Assembly: GCA_945901085.1 (NCBI GenBank) | Contig: CAMDJV010000027.1 | Coordinates: 1-45,763, forward strand | DNA: 45,763 bases | Direction of reading: 5' to 3' | From: Rhodovarius crocodyli | Lineage (GTDB): Bacteria; Pseudomonadota; Alphaproteobacteria; Acetobacterales; Acetobacteraceae | Part shown: positions 16,907 to 25,609 of the stretch, in pieces | Position numbering within the stretch: the stretch's first letter is position 1 | Layout of the letters: every line of letters begins with the position of its first letter | Notes under the pieces: model-generated | The model's database searches: none | What the model was told of the DNA's origin: nothing | What the model saw: only the letters and a program-made list of their open reading frames with translations | Translations under genes and position numbers: made by a program

Positions 16907-17609
16907 GCTGCAAGGACTGACAGTGCGCTACGGCGCGGTGCAAGCGCTGGAGGGCGTCTCGCTGCAGGCCGGGGCAGGGGGCATTACCGCCATTCTGGGC
17001 GCCAATGGCGCGGGCAAATCCTCGCTGATGCGCGCGGTCTCCGGCATTGCCCCGGTGACGGCGGGGCGCATCCTGCTCGATGGCCAGGACATCACCGCCC
17101 TGCCGGCGGCCGAGCGGGCCAGGCTCGGCATCGCCCATGCCATGGAAGGCCGCCGCCTGTTCCGCCAACTGACCGTCGAGGACAATCTCAAACTGGCCTG
17201 GAGCTTTGGCGCCCGTACAGCGCCGCTGGCCGCCTCGCTGGCCGAGACCTATGCGCGCTTCCCCATCCTCAAGGAGAAGGCGCGTATCGCCGCCGGCCTG
17301 CTCTCCGGCGGCCAGCAGCAAATGGTGATTTTGAGTTGCACCACCATCCGCAGCCCGCGCTGCCTGCTGCTCGATGAGCCCTCGCTCGGCCTCGCACCCA
17401 TCATCGTGCAGCAGATCTACGCCTTCATCACCGATTACGCCGCGCGCAGCGGCATCATCGTGGTCATCGCCGAGCAAATGGCCGCCCTCGCGCTGCGGGT
17501 CTCCAGCCATGGGCTGGTGCTGCGGCGCGGCCGCGCGGTGTTGCAGGGCAGCAGTGCCGAATTGTTGCACGGCCATGACGGCAAGACATTGGCCGCGAGC
17601 TATCTCTAG
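16899..17609 (+). CDS. ABC transporter ATPase, LivF type (second system)
   Basis: A 236-residue ATPase with Walker A GANGAGKSS (34-42), signature LSGGQQQ (135-141) and Walker B LLLDEP (156-161). The helix after the signature reads MVILSCTTIRSPRC, where LivF proteins normally have an A-x-x-RAL segment; this may alter the ATPase interface. ATG 16899 overlaps the upstream stop by eight bases and has GGGAGATGAGG upstream. The in-frame ATG at 16887 sits directly on that Shine-Dalgarno sequence and is less likely. A Bug gene follows after 13 bases. Confidence 0.9.
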   Translation: MLELQGLTVRYGAVQALEGVSLQAGAGGITAILGANGAGKSSLMRAVSGIAPVTAGRILLDGQDITALPAAERARLGIAHAMEGRRLFRQLTVEDNLKLAWSFGARTAPLAASLAETYARFPILKEKARIAAGLLSGGQQQMVILSCTTIRSPRCLLLDEPSLGLAPIIVQQIYAFITDYAARSGIIVVIAEQMAALALRVSSHGLVLRRGRAVLQGSSAELLHGHDGKTLAASYL

Positions 17610-17622
17610 GGAACCCCGAACC

Positions 17623-18588
17623 ATGACCCTCTCCCGCCGCGCGCTGCTGGGCAGCACCCTAGCCCTGCCGGGACTTGCCCGGGCCCAGGGCTTCACCGAG
17701 GGCCGCCCGGTCTCCATCGTGCTGCCCTATACCCCCAGTGCTGGGCAGGAGGTGAACAGCCGCATCCTGACCGATGGCTTCGCCGAGTATTTCCGCGGCG
17801 GCACCTATGTGAATGAGCATCGCCCCGGGGCTGGCACCACTGTCGCCGCGCGCCACGTTGCCCGCGCGAGGGCCGATGGCACCACCCTGCTCCTGGCCAC
17901 CAATGTCACCTTCACCGTGGCGCAATTCGCCTATCGCAATCCGGGCTTCGACCCTGACGCCGATTTCGCCCATATCTCGCTGCTGAGCGAGGCGCTGTAT
18001 TTCCTTGCCGCCAATCCGAAATGGCAAAGCGTGGAGGAGCTGGTGGCTGCGGCCAAGCGCCGGCCCGGCGAGTTGGTATTCACCAGCTGGGGCGTGGGCT
18101 CGGTTGCGCATCTGCTGGGGGTGGATTTTTGCCGCCGCAACGGTATCGAGATGCTGCATCTGCCCTTCAATGGCACGCCCCCCGCACTCATCGAGATCAT
18201 CGCCGGCCGGGCAGATATGATCTTCAGCACCATGGCGGCAGCCCTGCCCAGCGTGCAGTCCAATCGGCTGCGCGCCCTGGCCACCCCCTCGCCGCAGCGC
18301 ATCGCCTCCTACCCCGATCTGCCGACGATGCAGGAACTTGGCTACCGCGATTTCGTGATGCTGCCCTGGTACAGCCTCTCGGCCCCGGCCGGCACGCCGC
18401 CCGCCTTGCTGGCGCAACTGGAGGAGGCAGCGATGCGCGGCTTCGCCACCCCAGCAGCCGCGGCCAAACTCACCGAGAACGGCTTGGTCCCCGCCGCCCG
18501 CGGCCGCTCTGATATGCTGGCGCGGATCGTGGAAGACCGCCGCCGCAACCAAGAACTCATGCGGGTGGCGGGAATTCAGCCGGAATAA
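17623..18588 (+). CDS. Bug/TctC-family tripartite tricarboxylate receptor
   Basis: A 321-residue periplasmic binding protein of the Bug family. It has a Tat-like signal (LSRRALLGSTLALPGLARAQG, split here near residues 3-23), then RPVSIVLPYTPSAGQEVNSR, and the conserved LPFNGTPPALIEIIAGRADM region. Bug proteins bind small carboxylates such as tricarboxylates, nicotinate or terephthalate. No tctA or tctB membrane gene is present, so it is an orphan receptor placed 13 bases behind the second ABC importer. It may be cotranscribed with that operon and share its physiological role. Confidence 0.9.
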   Translation: MTLSRRALLGSTLALPGLARAQGFTEGRPVSIVLPYTPSAGQEVNSRILTDGFAEYFRGGTYVNEHRPGAGTTVAARHVARARADGTTLLLATNVTFTVAQFAYRNPGFDPDADFAHISLLSEALYFLAANPKWQSVEELVAAAKRRPGELVFTSWGVGSVAHLLGVDFCRRNGIEMLHLPFNGTPPALIEIIAGRADMIFSTMAAALPSVQSNRLRALATPSPQRIASYPDLPTMQELGYRDFVMLPWYSLSAPAGTPPALLAQLEEAAMRGFATPAAAAKLTENGLVPAARGRSDMLARIVEDRRRNQELMRVAGIQPE

Positions 18589-18634
18589 GCCACCCCGGCT
18601 TCAACGCCCGTCCCGCATCGCCCATAGCAACCAC

Positions 18635-21469
18635 TCAGCCAAAGAGGATGTAGTCAGCCCCATCGGATGAGCCATAGCTCGGAGTGGGGAGTTGAGCCTG
18701 GCTCAGGCCGGAGAAGGTCACCGAGGCGTCGGTCACGCCATTGCCATCAAGGTCGCAATGCAGCGTTGCACCCTTGAAACCGCTGGTACCATCGCTCGCG
18801 ACCCAAGTGAACTTGCTCACGCCGGACTTGAAGCCCCAGATGGTCAGGGATTCGTCCGCCGAGAAATCGGTGATGGTGGACCAAGTGGTATTGGTGCCGG
18901 CCCCGCGGCCATCGACGAAGAACCTGTCAGTGCCGCCGCCACCGGCGACGAAACTCGAGCCCTGGCCGCCATCGATCACATCATTGCCCGCACCGCCATT
19001 GACGGCATCATTGCCCGCCCCGGCATTGATGAAATCAGCCTTGTCGCTGCCGAGCACGATATCGGCCGTGGCAGCTCCGAGATACTGGTTCACCAACCCC
19101 GATACCGGCCCGCTATAAGCATCGGCCACGGCGTAGAGGTTCTTGCCACCGATATTGGCGTAGATCAGGCCATTATCGCTCGTGCCAGCCTGCAGGGTGG
19201 CGATGCTCACCGCCGCCGCAGTGCCGAATTTCAGCAATTCCACATTGCTCAACTGGTCCATGCCATCGGCACCCTTGATGACCATCACGCCGTCGCGGAA
19301 GCCAAAACGGTAGGATGATTGGGCGGCGGAGAAGTTCGCCGTATCGGTGCCCGCACCGCCTTCGATCGTATCATTGGCGCCGCCCGCGGTGAGGCTGTCA
19401 TCGCCGCCGCCACCATTGAGCACATCATTGGTCGAACTGCCATTGAGCGTGTCCGCTCCACCGGTGCCGGTGCTATTGACGCCAAAGACGACATTGCTGC
19501 GCAGGCTGAGATTTTCGATGCGCTCATCGCCGCCTTGCGTCGTATCCGCCTGGCCATAGGCGGTGGCGGGGGTGGCGTGGAAGGCCTTCAGATAATCTTG
19601 GAAGGCCTTTTGCTCACCCAACAGCGTGCTGCCGGTATCATCCAGCCCGGCCGAATTGAAGCCGGCCTTGGCGGTGAGGTCGGTTGTCGGGTCGGCTGCC
19701 TTGCTGAGGGTGCCATTGCTCAGCAAATAGCGGAAATTGCTGGCATTGGCCTTGATGGGGTAGGCGTCACCGCCATTGGCGGTGAAGTTCAGCGCGACGA
19801 TGCTGATGGTCGCCGGTGCGTCGGCCACCGCCGCACCATTCTTCCAGATCTGAGCGATCTGATTGCCCGCGAGGTCAACCAGGGCGATGTCGGTAACCTT
19901 ACTGCCCGACGCCCGGGTCGGGTCGATCGCCACGCGCACACCGCCAAGCTGTGCATAGCCGCCATTGCCCGCCGCCAGGGTGGTGCCGTATTCGAGGATG
20001 TTCTTCAGCCCCTGCGCGGTGGTGTCGAACACCATCAGCTTATTGTCGAAGCGCAGTGCGTTCTCGATATCGAGCTGGGAGATGCCGCCGCTGGGCTTCA
20101 CATCGGTGGCGCTGGGCGGAAGCTTGGTGCCATCGCCCCCGACCGAGCCGACCGAGGCGCGCAGGCCACCGCCATTCTTCAGCGACACCATGATGTTGCC
20201 ACCGGTCGCCGCCAGCGCCTTCCAGGCATTGGCATCGGCGGTGACGTCGCCGAAATTCACCTCCTGGGCGCGGCCATACACCCGGTCACCTTCCATATAG
20301 ACATTGGTGTAGCCAAAGATATTGCTGTCCTTGGCGATGATGACATTGTTGATCGCCGTGGTGATGGCATTGACCTGCGAGCCGATGGTGCTGGAGGCGA
20401 CGATCTGCGCCGCCGTCTGGGTCGTGCCATAGGCCGCCTGCAGCGTCGCCTCGTTTGAGGCATAGGCACCATTGATCGCCGTGTTGAGACTGCCCAGCAC
20501 CACCTCGCCATTGGCGTCAAAATCAACCACGAGGCGGCCGAGATAGCTGAACTCGGTATCGGTGGTCACGATCAGGGTGGGTTTGCCGTCCTTGCCGGTG
20601 GCGATGATCGGATAGCTGCCATCGGGATAGGGGGTGGCGTCATGGCCATTGAAGGGGGCGAGTTTGTCCGTGGAATCGACCAGACGGTCATGCGAGCCGC
20701 CGGCGACGACCACATCCACGCCGCTCAGCAGCGGTGCCAGCAGCTTATTGCGCGCCAGGGTATCGAGCTGGTCAACCATGACGATCTTATTGACGCCGGC
20801 CGCGATCAGCGCATCGACCGAGGCCTGGATGACGGCCGCCAGCTCGGGAATTTTCAGGCTGTCATCAATGCTGGCAAGGCCGGTGGTCACGGTACCATTC
20901 GGCGAGCTCTTATTCAGCAATTCATAGGTGGTTGCGCCAACGAAGCCGATCTTCTCACCGCCCACGGTGGAGATGGCATAGGGCGCGATCTTGCCCTTCA
21001 GCGCGCTGACATCAAGGCCGGCATAGTTATTGGTGCTGGTGCCGCCAAGTGATTTGTCTGCGAGGGAGCGCAGCGAGTTATCGGCGGAGACGTTCAGATT
21101 GTTGCTGATGTAAGCGAATTGCGCTCCCACCCATGGGCTGCCGGCGTTGATCGCTGCGGCGAAAACCGGCGAGCCGAGATCGAATTCATGGTTGCCCAGC
21201 GCCGAAACGGTCGTGCCAAAGGCGTTCATGATCGCAATATCCGGCCGGCCCAAAGCCGTCGACCCAATACCAGCAACAGCGCTCAGCGAGGGGTCGGCGC
21301 CGCCCACCAGCCAGGGGCCAGGGATGAAGGTGTCGCCCTCGGCAATCTTGATGGTATTGGCATATTGGTCATCGAATTTGTCGATCAGCGCGCCCATGAT
21401 CGGCGCGGTCTTCACGCCCAGAAGGCCGCTCTCGCCATAATAATGCAGGATTTGCAGTGTGAATGACAT
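18635..21469 (-). CDS. RTX (calcium-binding repeat) protein with 5'-nucleotidase-like body
   Basis: A 944-residue protein. Residues 1 to about 330 resemble the calcineurin-type metallophosphatase domain of 5'-nucleotidases, with AEGDTFIPG (Asp46), GNHEFD (92-97) and a GGSHD segment. Residues about 370-600 resemble the 5'-nucleotidase C-terminal domain. RTX nonapeptide blocks lie near 668-710 and 805-845. There is no N-terminal signal peptide; together with the RTX tail this points to type I secretion, though no secretion genes are present. The N-terminal metal motif, typically an Asp followed by His or Glu, is replaced: LHYYGES, with Gly at the expected Asp. The dinuclear site may be altered or inactive. 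The start has AGAGGACC upstream. Confidence 0.85.
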   Translation of the reverse strand: MSFTLQILHYYGESGLLGVKTAPIMGALIDKFDDQYANTIKIAEGDTFIPGPWLVGGADPSLSAVAGIGSTALGRPDIAIMNAFGTTVSALGNHEFDLGSPVFAAAINAGSPWVGAQFAYISNNLNVSADNSLRSLADKSLGGTSTNNYAGLDVSALKGKIAPYAISTVGGEKIGFVGATTYELLNKSSPNGTVTTGLASIDDSLKIPELAAVIQASVDALIAAGVNKIVMVDQLDTLARNKLLAPLLSGVDVVVAGGSHDRLVDSTDKLAPFNGHDATPYPDGSYPIIATGKDGKPTLIVTTDTEFSYLGRLVVDFDANGEVVLGSLNTAINGAYASNEATLQAAYGTTQTAAQIVASSTIGSQVNAITTAINNVIIAKDSNIFGYTNVYMEGDRVYGRAQEVNFGDVTADANAWKALAATGGNIMVSLKNGGGLRASVGSVGGDGTKLPPSATDVKPSGGISQLDIENALRFDNKLMVFDTTAQGLKNILEYGTTLAAGNGGYAQLGGVRVAIDPTRASGSKVTDIALVDLAGNQIAQIWKNGAAVADAPATISIVALNFTANGGDAYPIKANASNFRYLLSNGTLSKAADPTTDLTAKAGFNSAGLDDTGSTLLGEQKAFQDYLKAFHATPATAYGQADTTQGGDERIENLSLRSNVVFGVNSTGTGGADTLNGSSTNDVLNGGGGDDSLTAGGANDTIEGGAGTDTANFSAAQSSYRFGFRDGVMVIKGADGMDQLSNVELLKFGTAAAVSIATLQAGTSDNGLIYANIGGKNLYAVADAYSGPVSGLVNQYLGAATADIVLGSDKADFINAGAGNDAVNGGAGNDVIDGGQGSSFVAGGGGTDRFFVDGRGAGTNTTWSTITDFSADESLTIWGFKSGVSKFTWVASDGTSGFKGATLHCDLDGNGVTDASVTFSGLSQAQLPTPSYGSSDGADYILFG

Positions 21470-21837
21470 CGTGGAGGTCCTCTAGAGCCTGTTGACGAGG
21501 CTTCAGTCCGGCCGCTGCCGCGCCAAGAGACATTGCTGCCAACCTGGCGGGTTAACCACGAATCTGACTGTCACCCCAAGACCTGGACTACTCAACGAAT
21601 TACATGCCTTCGTCATGGTATTTTTAGTTTAAATTTTATGAAATTCCCGACTGAATTCATTTTGTTATGTTGTCCGCGCCGCCCATTGTCCAATATTCGT
21701 TAAAAAAATGTTTATAAAAAGAAGAAAAGTCAAAAATTAGATTATTGGGCGCATAATCTCATTCACGGCGAATATTCTAGACTGCCCCAGGCCGCATCTC
21801 AATCCATGCAACCAAACCCATTTTCACAAGCAACGCG
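21470..21837. other. AT-rich intergenic region upstream of the RTX gene
   Basis: This 368-base gap separates the RTX gene (start at 21469, minus strand) from the 3' end of the crotonase gene. Positions about 21600-21780 are much richer in A and T than the surrounding genes. No open gene, tRNA or convincing -35/-10 pair was recognised. It most likely holds the RTX promoter and may bind a silencing or nucleoid protein; this is inference from composition. Confidence 0.5.
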
Positions 21838-22599
21838 CTACTCAGGCTGCTCCATCAGCGCCAAGCCCTCCATCGCCAGCCCATAGCCCAGCAAATCCTG
21901 CATCCGCTTGCGCAAATGCTCGGTGAACATCAGCCTTGTATAGCGCAGCAGCAGCGTCGGCCGCGCCGCCAGCAGCCTTGCATGCTCCCAGGCGCGGGCC
22001 AGCACCTGATCGGCCGGCAGGACCTCATTCACCAGGCCCAACTCCTGCGCCTCATGCGCGCTCAGCGTCTGGCCGGTCAGCAGGAAATACCGGCCGCGAT
22101 TCATCCCCATTAGCAGCGGCATGACAATATGCATCCCATCCCCGGGCAGCATGCCGGACATGAAATGCGCGCTGTCCTGAAACTGCGCCGTGTCCGAAGC
22201 CAGCACGATATCCGACAGCAGCGGAATTTCGCAATGCCGCCATGCCGGGCCATTGATCGCGGCAATCACCGGGCATTCGATATTCAGCAGGTTCATCAGC
22301 AGGGCGCGGCCCTCCCAATGCACCCGGTCATAGGCCCGGGCGGTGATGCCCTGCGCCAGCGAGCGGCTCGCCACATTGGCGCGAATACCCGAAAATTCAT
22401 CGCCGGTGCCGGTGAGAATCACCACGCGATTGTCTCGGTCACGCCCCACCTCGGCAAAGGCATCGGGCAATTCGCCGTGCGGTATCAGGCCCCAGCGCAG
22501 CGGCCCGTCATCGGTATGCAGCCGCATCTCCAGAATGCCATCCTCGCGGCGCATCCGCAGGCAGGAGAATTTGTCGCGGTAGGTTTCAAACCGGCTCAC
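21838..22599 (-). CDS. Crotonase-fold hydrolase, 6-oxocamphor-hydrolase-like
   Basis: A 253-residue crotonase-superfamily protein. It carries His122 (WRHCEIP), His145 (DSAHF), Asp154 (PGDG) and Glu244 (AMEG). These are the numbers reported, from memory, for the active site of 6-oxocamphor hydrolase, which cleaves a C-C bond in cyclic beta-diketones (retro-Claisen). The segment NRGRYFLLTGQ and the EIP-SDIVLA stretch also fit that branch rather than ordinary enoyl-CoA hydratases. It starts with GTG at 22599, overlapping the stop of the upstream dehydrogenase (GTGA). Annotation as a plain enoyl-CoA hydratase is the alternative. Substrate and activity are unproven. Confidence 0.82.
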   Translation of the reverse strand: MSRFETYRDKFSCLRMRREDGILEMRLHTDDGPLRWGLIPHGELPDAFAEVGRDRDNRVVILTGTGDEFSGIRANVASRSLAQGITARAYDRVHWEGRALLMNLLNIECPVIAAINGPAWRHCEIPLLSDIVLASDTAQFQDSAHFMSGMLPGDGMHIVMPLLMGMNRGRYFLLTGQTLSAHEAQELGLVNEVLPADQVLARAWEHARLLAARPTLLLRYTRLMFTEHLRKRMQDLLGYGLAMEGLALMEQPE

Positions 22600-23744
22600 G
22601 CCGCCAGTTCCAGAATCTCCAGCACCTGCTCAGGCCCGGCAATCGGCCGCGGATTGCGCGGCACCCAAGGTGTCGCCATCGCCGCCGCGGCAATGCGGGC
22701 AAAATCGTCACGCCCGATGCCCACAGCAGCCAGGCTGCGCGGCATGCCAAGCGCTGTGATCAGTTCATCGAGCAGCGCCGCCGCATCCCCGCCAGGCTGG
22801 CCCATCGCGGTGGCCACCATCGCCTGCCGCGCGGCATTCGCGCCCAGATTCCACCGCATCACCGCCGGCAGCATGATGCAGGAGGTATGGCCATGCGGAA
22901 TATCAAAAGCCGCGCCCAGCACATAGCCAATGCCATGGCTCGCACCCATCGGCACCCCAGCCGCCAAAGGCCCCATGGAAAGCCAGGAGCCCAACTGGCA
23001 ATCCAGCCGCGCATCGAGATCACCCGGGTCGCGCTTCACCCGCTCCAGCCCCGAGGCCAGCAGCGCCAGCCCGCGCAGCGCCTGCGCATCGGTGTAAGGA
23101 TGCGCCTCCGCCGCGCAAATTCCCTCCACGCAATGATCCACCGCCCGGATGCCGGTGGAGAGAAACAGCCATTCCGGCGTGGCCAGTGTCATCGCCGGGT
23201 CCAGCACCACGGCGGCGGGGATGATGTCAGGATGGCGGAACAATTCCTTCACCCGGCTGCGTTCATCCGTCACGCCAGAAACCGCGCTGAACTCCCCAGC
23301 CGAGAGCGTGGTGGGCACCGCAATCTGCCGCACCCTCGGCGCCACCAGCGCCGCACCACCCGGGCGCAACCGGTCCATCGCCTCAATGCTGTCAATGCCA
23401 TTGGCCAGGCATAGCTGCACCGCCTTGGCCGCATCGGTGATCGACCCGCCGCCAATGGTGACGATGAGATCAGCATCCACCCGCCGCGCCGCCGCCGTCG
23501 CCTCCAGCACCGCAGCCCGCGGCGAATGCGCCGGCATGCCCTGATACTGCGCCGCGAAGCGCGGCCCCAGCGCCTCACGAATGCCGGCCACGCAGCCAGT
23601 CTCCCGGTCCAACGTCGCGCTGGCCATCACCAGCACCCGCTCGGCTCCGCGGCGCCCGGCCAACTCCGCCACCGCACCGGCGGCAGGCTGGCCAAACACC
23701 ACCTCATCCATCCGGCTGAACATTACCCGTCCCTGGCGGCTCAT
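22596..23744 (-). CDS. Iron-containing alcohol dehydrogenase / maleylacetate reductase-like
   Basis: A 382-residue group III alcohol dehydrogenase-family enzyme. The dinucleotide site GGGSITDAAK starts at residue 98. Likely metal-site histidines are His204 (VDHCVE), His270 (GASHGIGY) and His284 (IPHGHT). The Asp that normally precedes the first His by four residues is replaced by Arg200, as in maleylacetate-reductase-like branches, so metal use is doubtful. ATG 23744 is preceded by AGGGAGAAG. It overlaps the crotonase gene and lies 27 bases from the monooxygenase gene, suggesting one operon. It could oxidise an alcohol or reduce an enoate within the same route. Confidence 0.85.
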   Translation of the reverse strand: MSRQGRVMFSRMDEVVFGQPAAGAVAELAGRRGAERVLVMASATLDRETGCVAGIREALGPRFAAQYQGMPAHSPRAAVLEATAAARRVDADLIVTIGGGSITDAAKAVQLCLANGIDSIEAMDRLRPGGAALVAPRVRQIAVPTTLSAGEFSAVSGVTDERSRVKELFRHPDIIPAAVVLDPAMTLATPEWLFLSTGIRAVDHCVEGICAAEAHPYTDAQALRGLALLASGLERVKRDPGDLDARLDCQLGSWLSMGPLAAGVPMGASHGIGYVLGAAFDIPHGHTSCIMLPAVMRWNLGANAARQAMVATAMGQPGGDAAALLDELITALGMPRSLAAVGIGRDDFARIAAAAMATPWVPRNPRPIAGPEQVLEILELAA

Positions 23745-23771
23745 CGGCTTCTCCCTTGTTTGCTTACGGCA

Positions 23772-25559
23772 CTACAGCGGCCCGAGTTGGCCCAACTCCA
23801 TCGCCTTGATCTGCAAGGCCAGAAATTTCGAGTTGATGCGGCATTGCGGCAGCCCGCCAGCAATGAACCACAAGCCCTGCTGCGGCGTGCGCTTATACAT
23901 ATTGTTCAGCTCACCATCTGGGCCAATGCCCCAAACCGGGCCAATGCGCTCCACCATCGCCTCGCCCATGCTGCGGCGGATCAACTCCTGCTGCGGGTAA
24001 TAGCCGGTGGCCAGCAGCACCAAATCCGCCGGCACCAGGCTGCCATCATGCAGCAGCGCGCCCTCGGCGACGAAGCGCTCGATCCGGTCATATTGCAACA
24101 GGCCAATCTCACCCTTGATCAGCAATTCGGAACTGCCGGCATCCAGATTATACCCGCCACCCCGGCGGAAATACTTCATCTGATGGCCGGTCTCATCCTC
24201 GCCGATATCATGCTTGAAGCCGATGCGCCGGAGCCCCTCCACGATCTCGCGGTCCAGCTCCATCATCCGCTTCACCACCGCCCGGTAATTGCGCAGCACC
24301 AGCGGCGGCGGCACTGAGGATGCGATGACATCGGCATCCTCCATCGTGCCCGGCTCGTCCCACACCGCCTCATTCAACCGCGCGCTGGGGTTGATGGAGA
24401 CCACCGTGGTCGAGCCACGCTGGATCATCGTGGTGTGCACGCCATGGCTGTGCAGGTCGAGCGCCATGTCATTGGCACTGCTGCCAGTGCCCAGAATCAG
24501 CGCTCGCTTGCCGCCCCAGCCAGCACCGCTATCAAAGCCCTCAGAATGCATCACCGTGCCCTGGAACGCATCCAGCCCCGGCACATCGGGCATCATCGGA
24601 TAGCTGCTGACGCCATTGGCGCAGACGATATGCCGCGGCCGCATCACCCGCTCGCTGCCATCGCCACGCTTCAGCCGGGCATTCCAGCATTGCGCCGGGC
24701 CATCCCATTCCGCGCCGGCGAATTCGGTATCGGTCCAGCAATTGATCTCCATCGCATCGGCATAGAACTCGAACCAGTTCCCCAGCATGTCTTTGGGGAT
24801 ATAGGTCGGCCAGCTCGGCGGGAATGGCATATAGGGCAGGTGGTTGATATGGATGGAATTATGCAGCGCCAGCGAATGGTAACGCTTGCGCCAGCTATCG
24901 CCGATGCGCGGCCATTTCTCCACCACCAGCGTGTCCACGCCCAGCCGGTTCAGCCGCGCGGCCACGGCCAGGCCAGCCTGCGCGCCGCCCACCACCAGCA
25001 CCGCCGGGTCACGATCCTCATAGGCCGCCGCCTTGCGCCGAACATCGGCCCAATTGTCACCACCGAAATTGCGCGAATAGGCCGAGCCGCTCGGCCGATT
25101 GGCGCCGATGCGCTCCTCATGGCCGGTGATGGATTGCAGCGTGGTCGAAAGCAGCCAGGCCTTCATCAGCCCATCCTCGGCCTCCGACAGCCGAAAGATG
25201 CCCGCGCCGCCGCCGATGGCGGTGCTGAACTCATACAGCGCCTCAATGCAGCGCGTGCCGAGCCGGGTGACCAGCCGCGGTGCGCGCCGCTCGGCTGGCA
25301 GCACGAAGCCCCGGGCACGAACCCGGCCCTGCTCGGCCAATAGCCGCTGCACGATGGCATCGGCACCGGCCACAGGGGTCACATGCCATGTGAAGGCCAG
25401 CACATCGCGCCAATGGGCATCGGCGTGGAACATCCGGCCCAGCGCGGTGGCATCGCCGCTGGCCAGGGCAGCCTCAAAACCGGCCAGCCAACCCGCCGCC
25501 ACCCGGCGCAGTTCCAATGCGGCGCGCTGCTCCTGCAGCCCGTCATCTTCGGTGTCCAT
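23772..25559 (-). CDS. Flavin-containing monooxygenase with N-terminal NTF2-like domain
   Basis: A 595-residue protein. Residues about 15-145 look like a SnoaL/NTF2-like domain. The FAD-binding motif is GGAQAG (191-196) within VLVVGGAQAGLAVAARL. The FMO fingerprint is FQGTVMHSEGF (332-342), with Phe where Baeyer-Villiger enzymes have Trp. The NAD(P)H motif is GTGSSANDMA (357-366). It should insert oxygen into a substrate using NAD(P)H and O2, by N/S-oxygenation, hydroxylation or possibly Baeyer-Villiger chemistry. ATG 25559 follows GAGGGAC. It is upstream of the dehydrogenase and crotonase genes and downstream of the IclR gene, all on one strand. Confidence 0.9.
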   Translation of the reverse strand: MDTEDDGLQEQRAALELRRVAAGWLAGFEAALASGDATALGRMFHADAHWRDVLAFTWHVTPVAGADAIVQRLLAEQGRVRARGFVLPAERRAPRLVTRLGTRCIEALYEFSTAIGGGAGIFRLSEAEDGLMKAWLLSTTLQSITGHEERIGANRPSGSAYSRNFGGDNWADVRRKAAAYEDRDPAVLVVGGAQAGLAVAARLNRLGVDTLVVEKWPRIGDSWRKRYHSLALHNSIHINHLPYMPFPPSWPTYIPKDMLGNWFEFYADAMEINCWTDTEFAGAEWDGPAQCWNARLKRGDGSERVMRPRHIVCANGVSSYPMMPDVPGLDAFQGTVMHSEGFDSGAGWGGKRALILGTGSSANDMALDLHSHGVHTTMIQRGSTTVVSINPSARLNEAVWDEPGTMEDADVIASSVPPPLVLRNYRAVVKRMMELDREIVEGLRRIGFKHDIGEDETGHQMKYFRRGGGYNLDAGSSELLIKGEIGLLQYDRIERFVAEGALLHDGSLVPADLVLLATGYYPQQELIRRSMGEAMVERIGPVWGIGPDGELNNMYKRTPQQGLWFIAGGLPQCRINSKFLALQIKAMELGQLGPL

Positions 25560-25609
25560 GGCGTCCCTCTTCGCGCGCCCTGGTTCCAGCCTGGCGCTTC
25601 AAAGACAGC

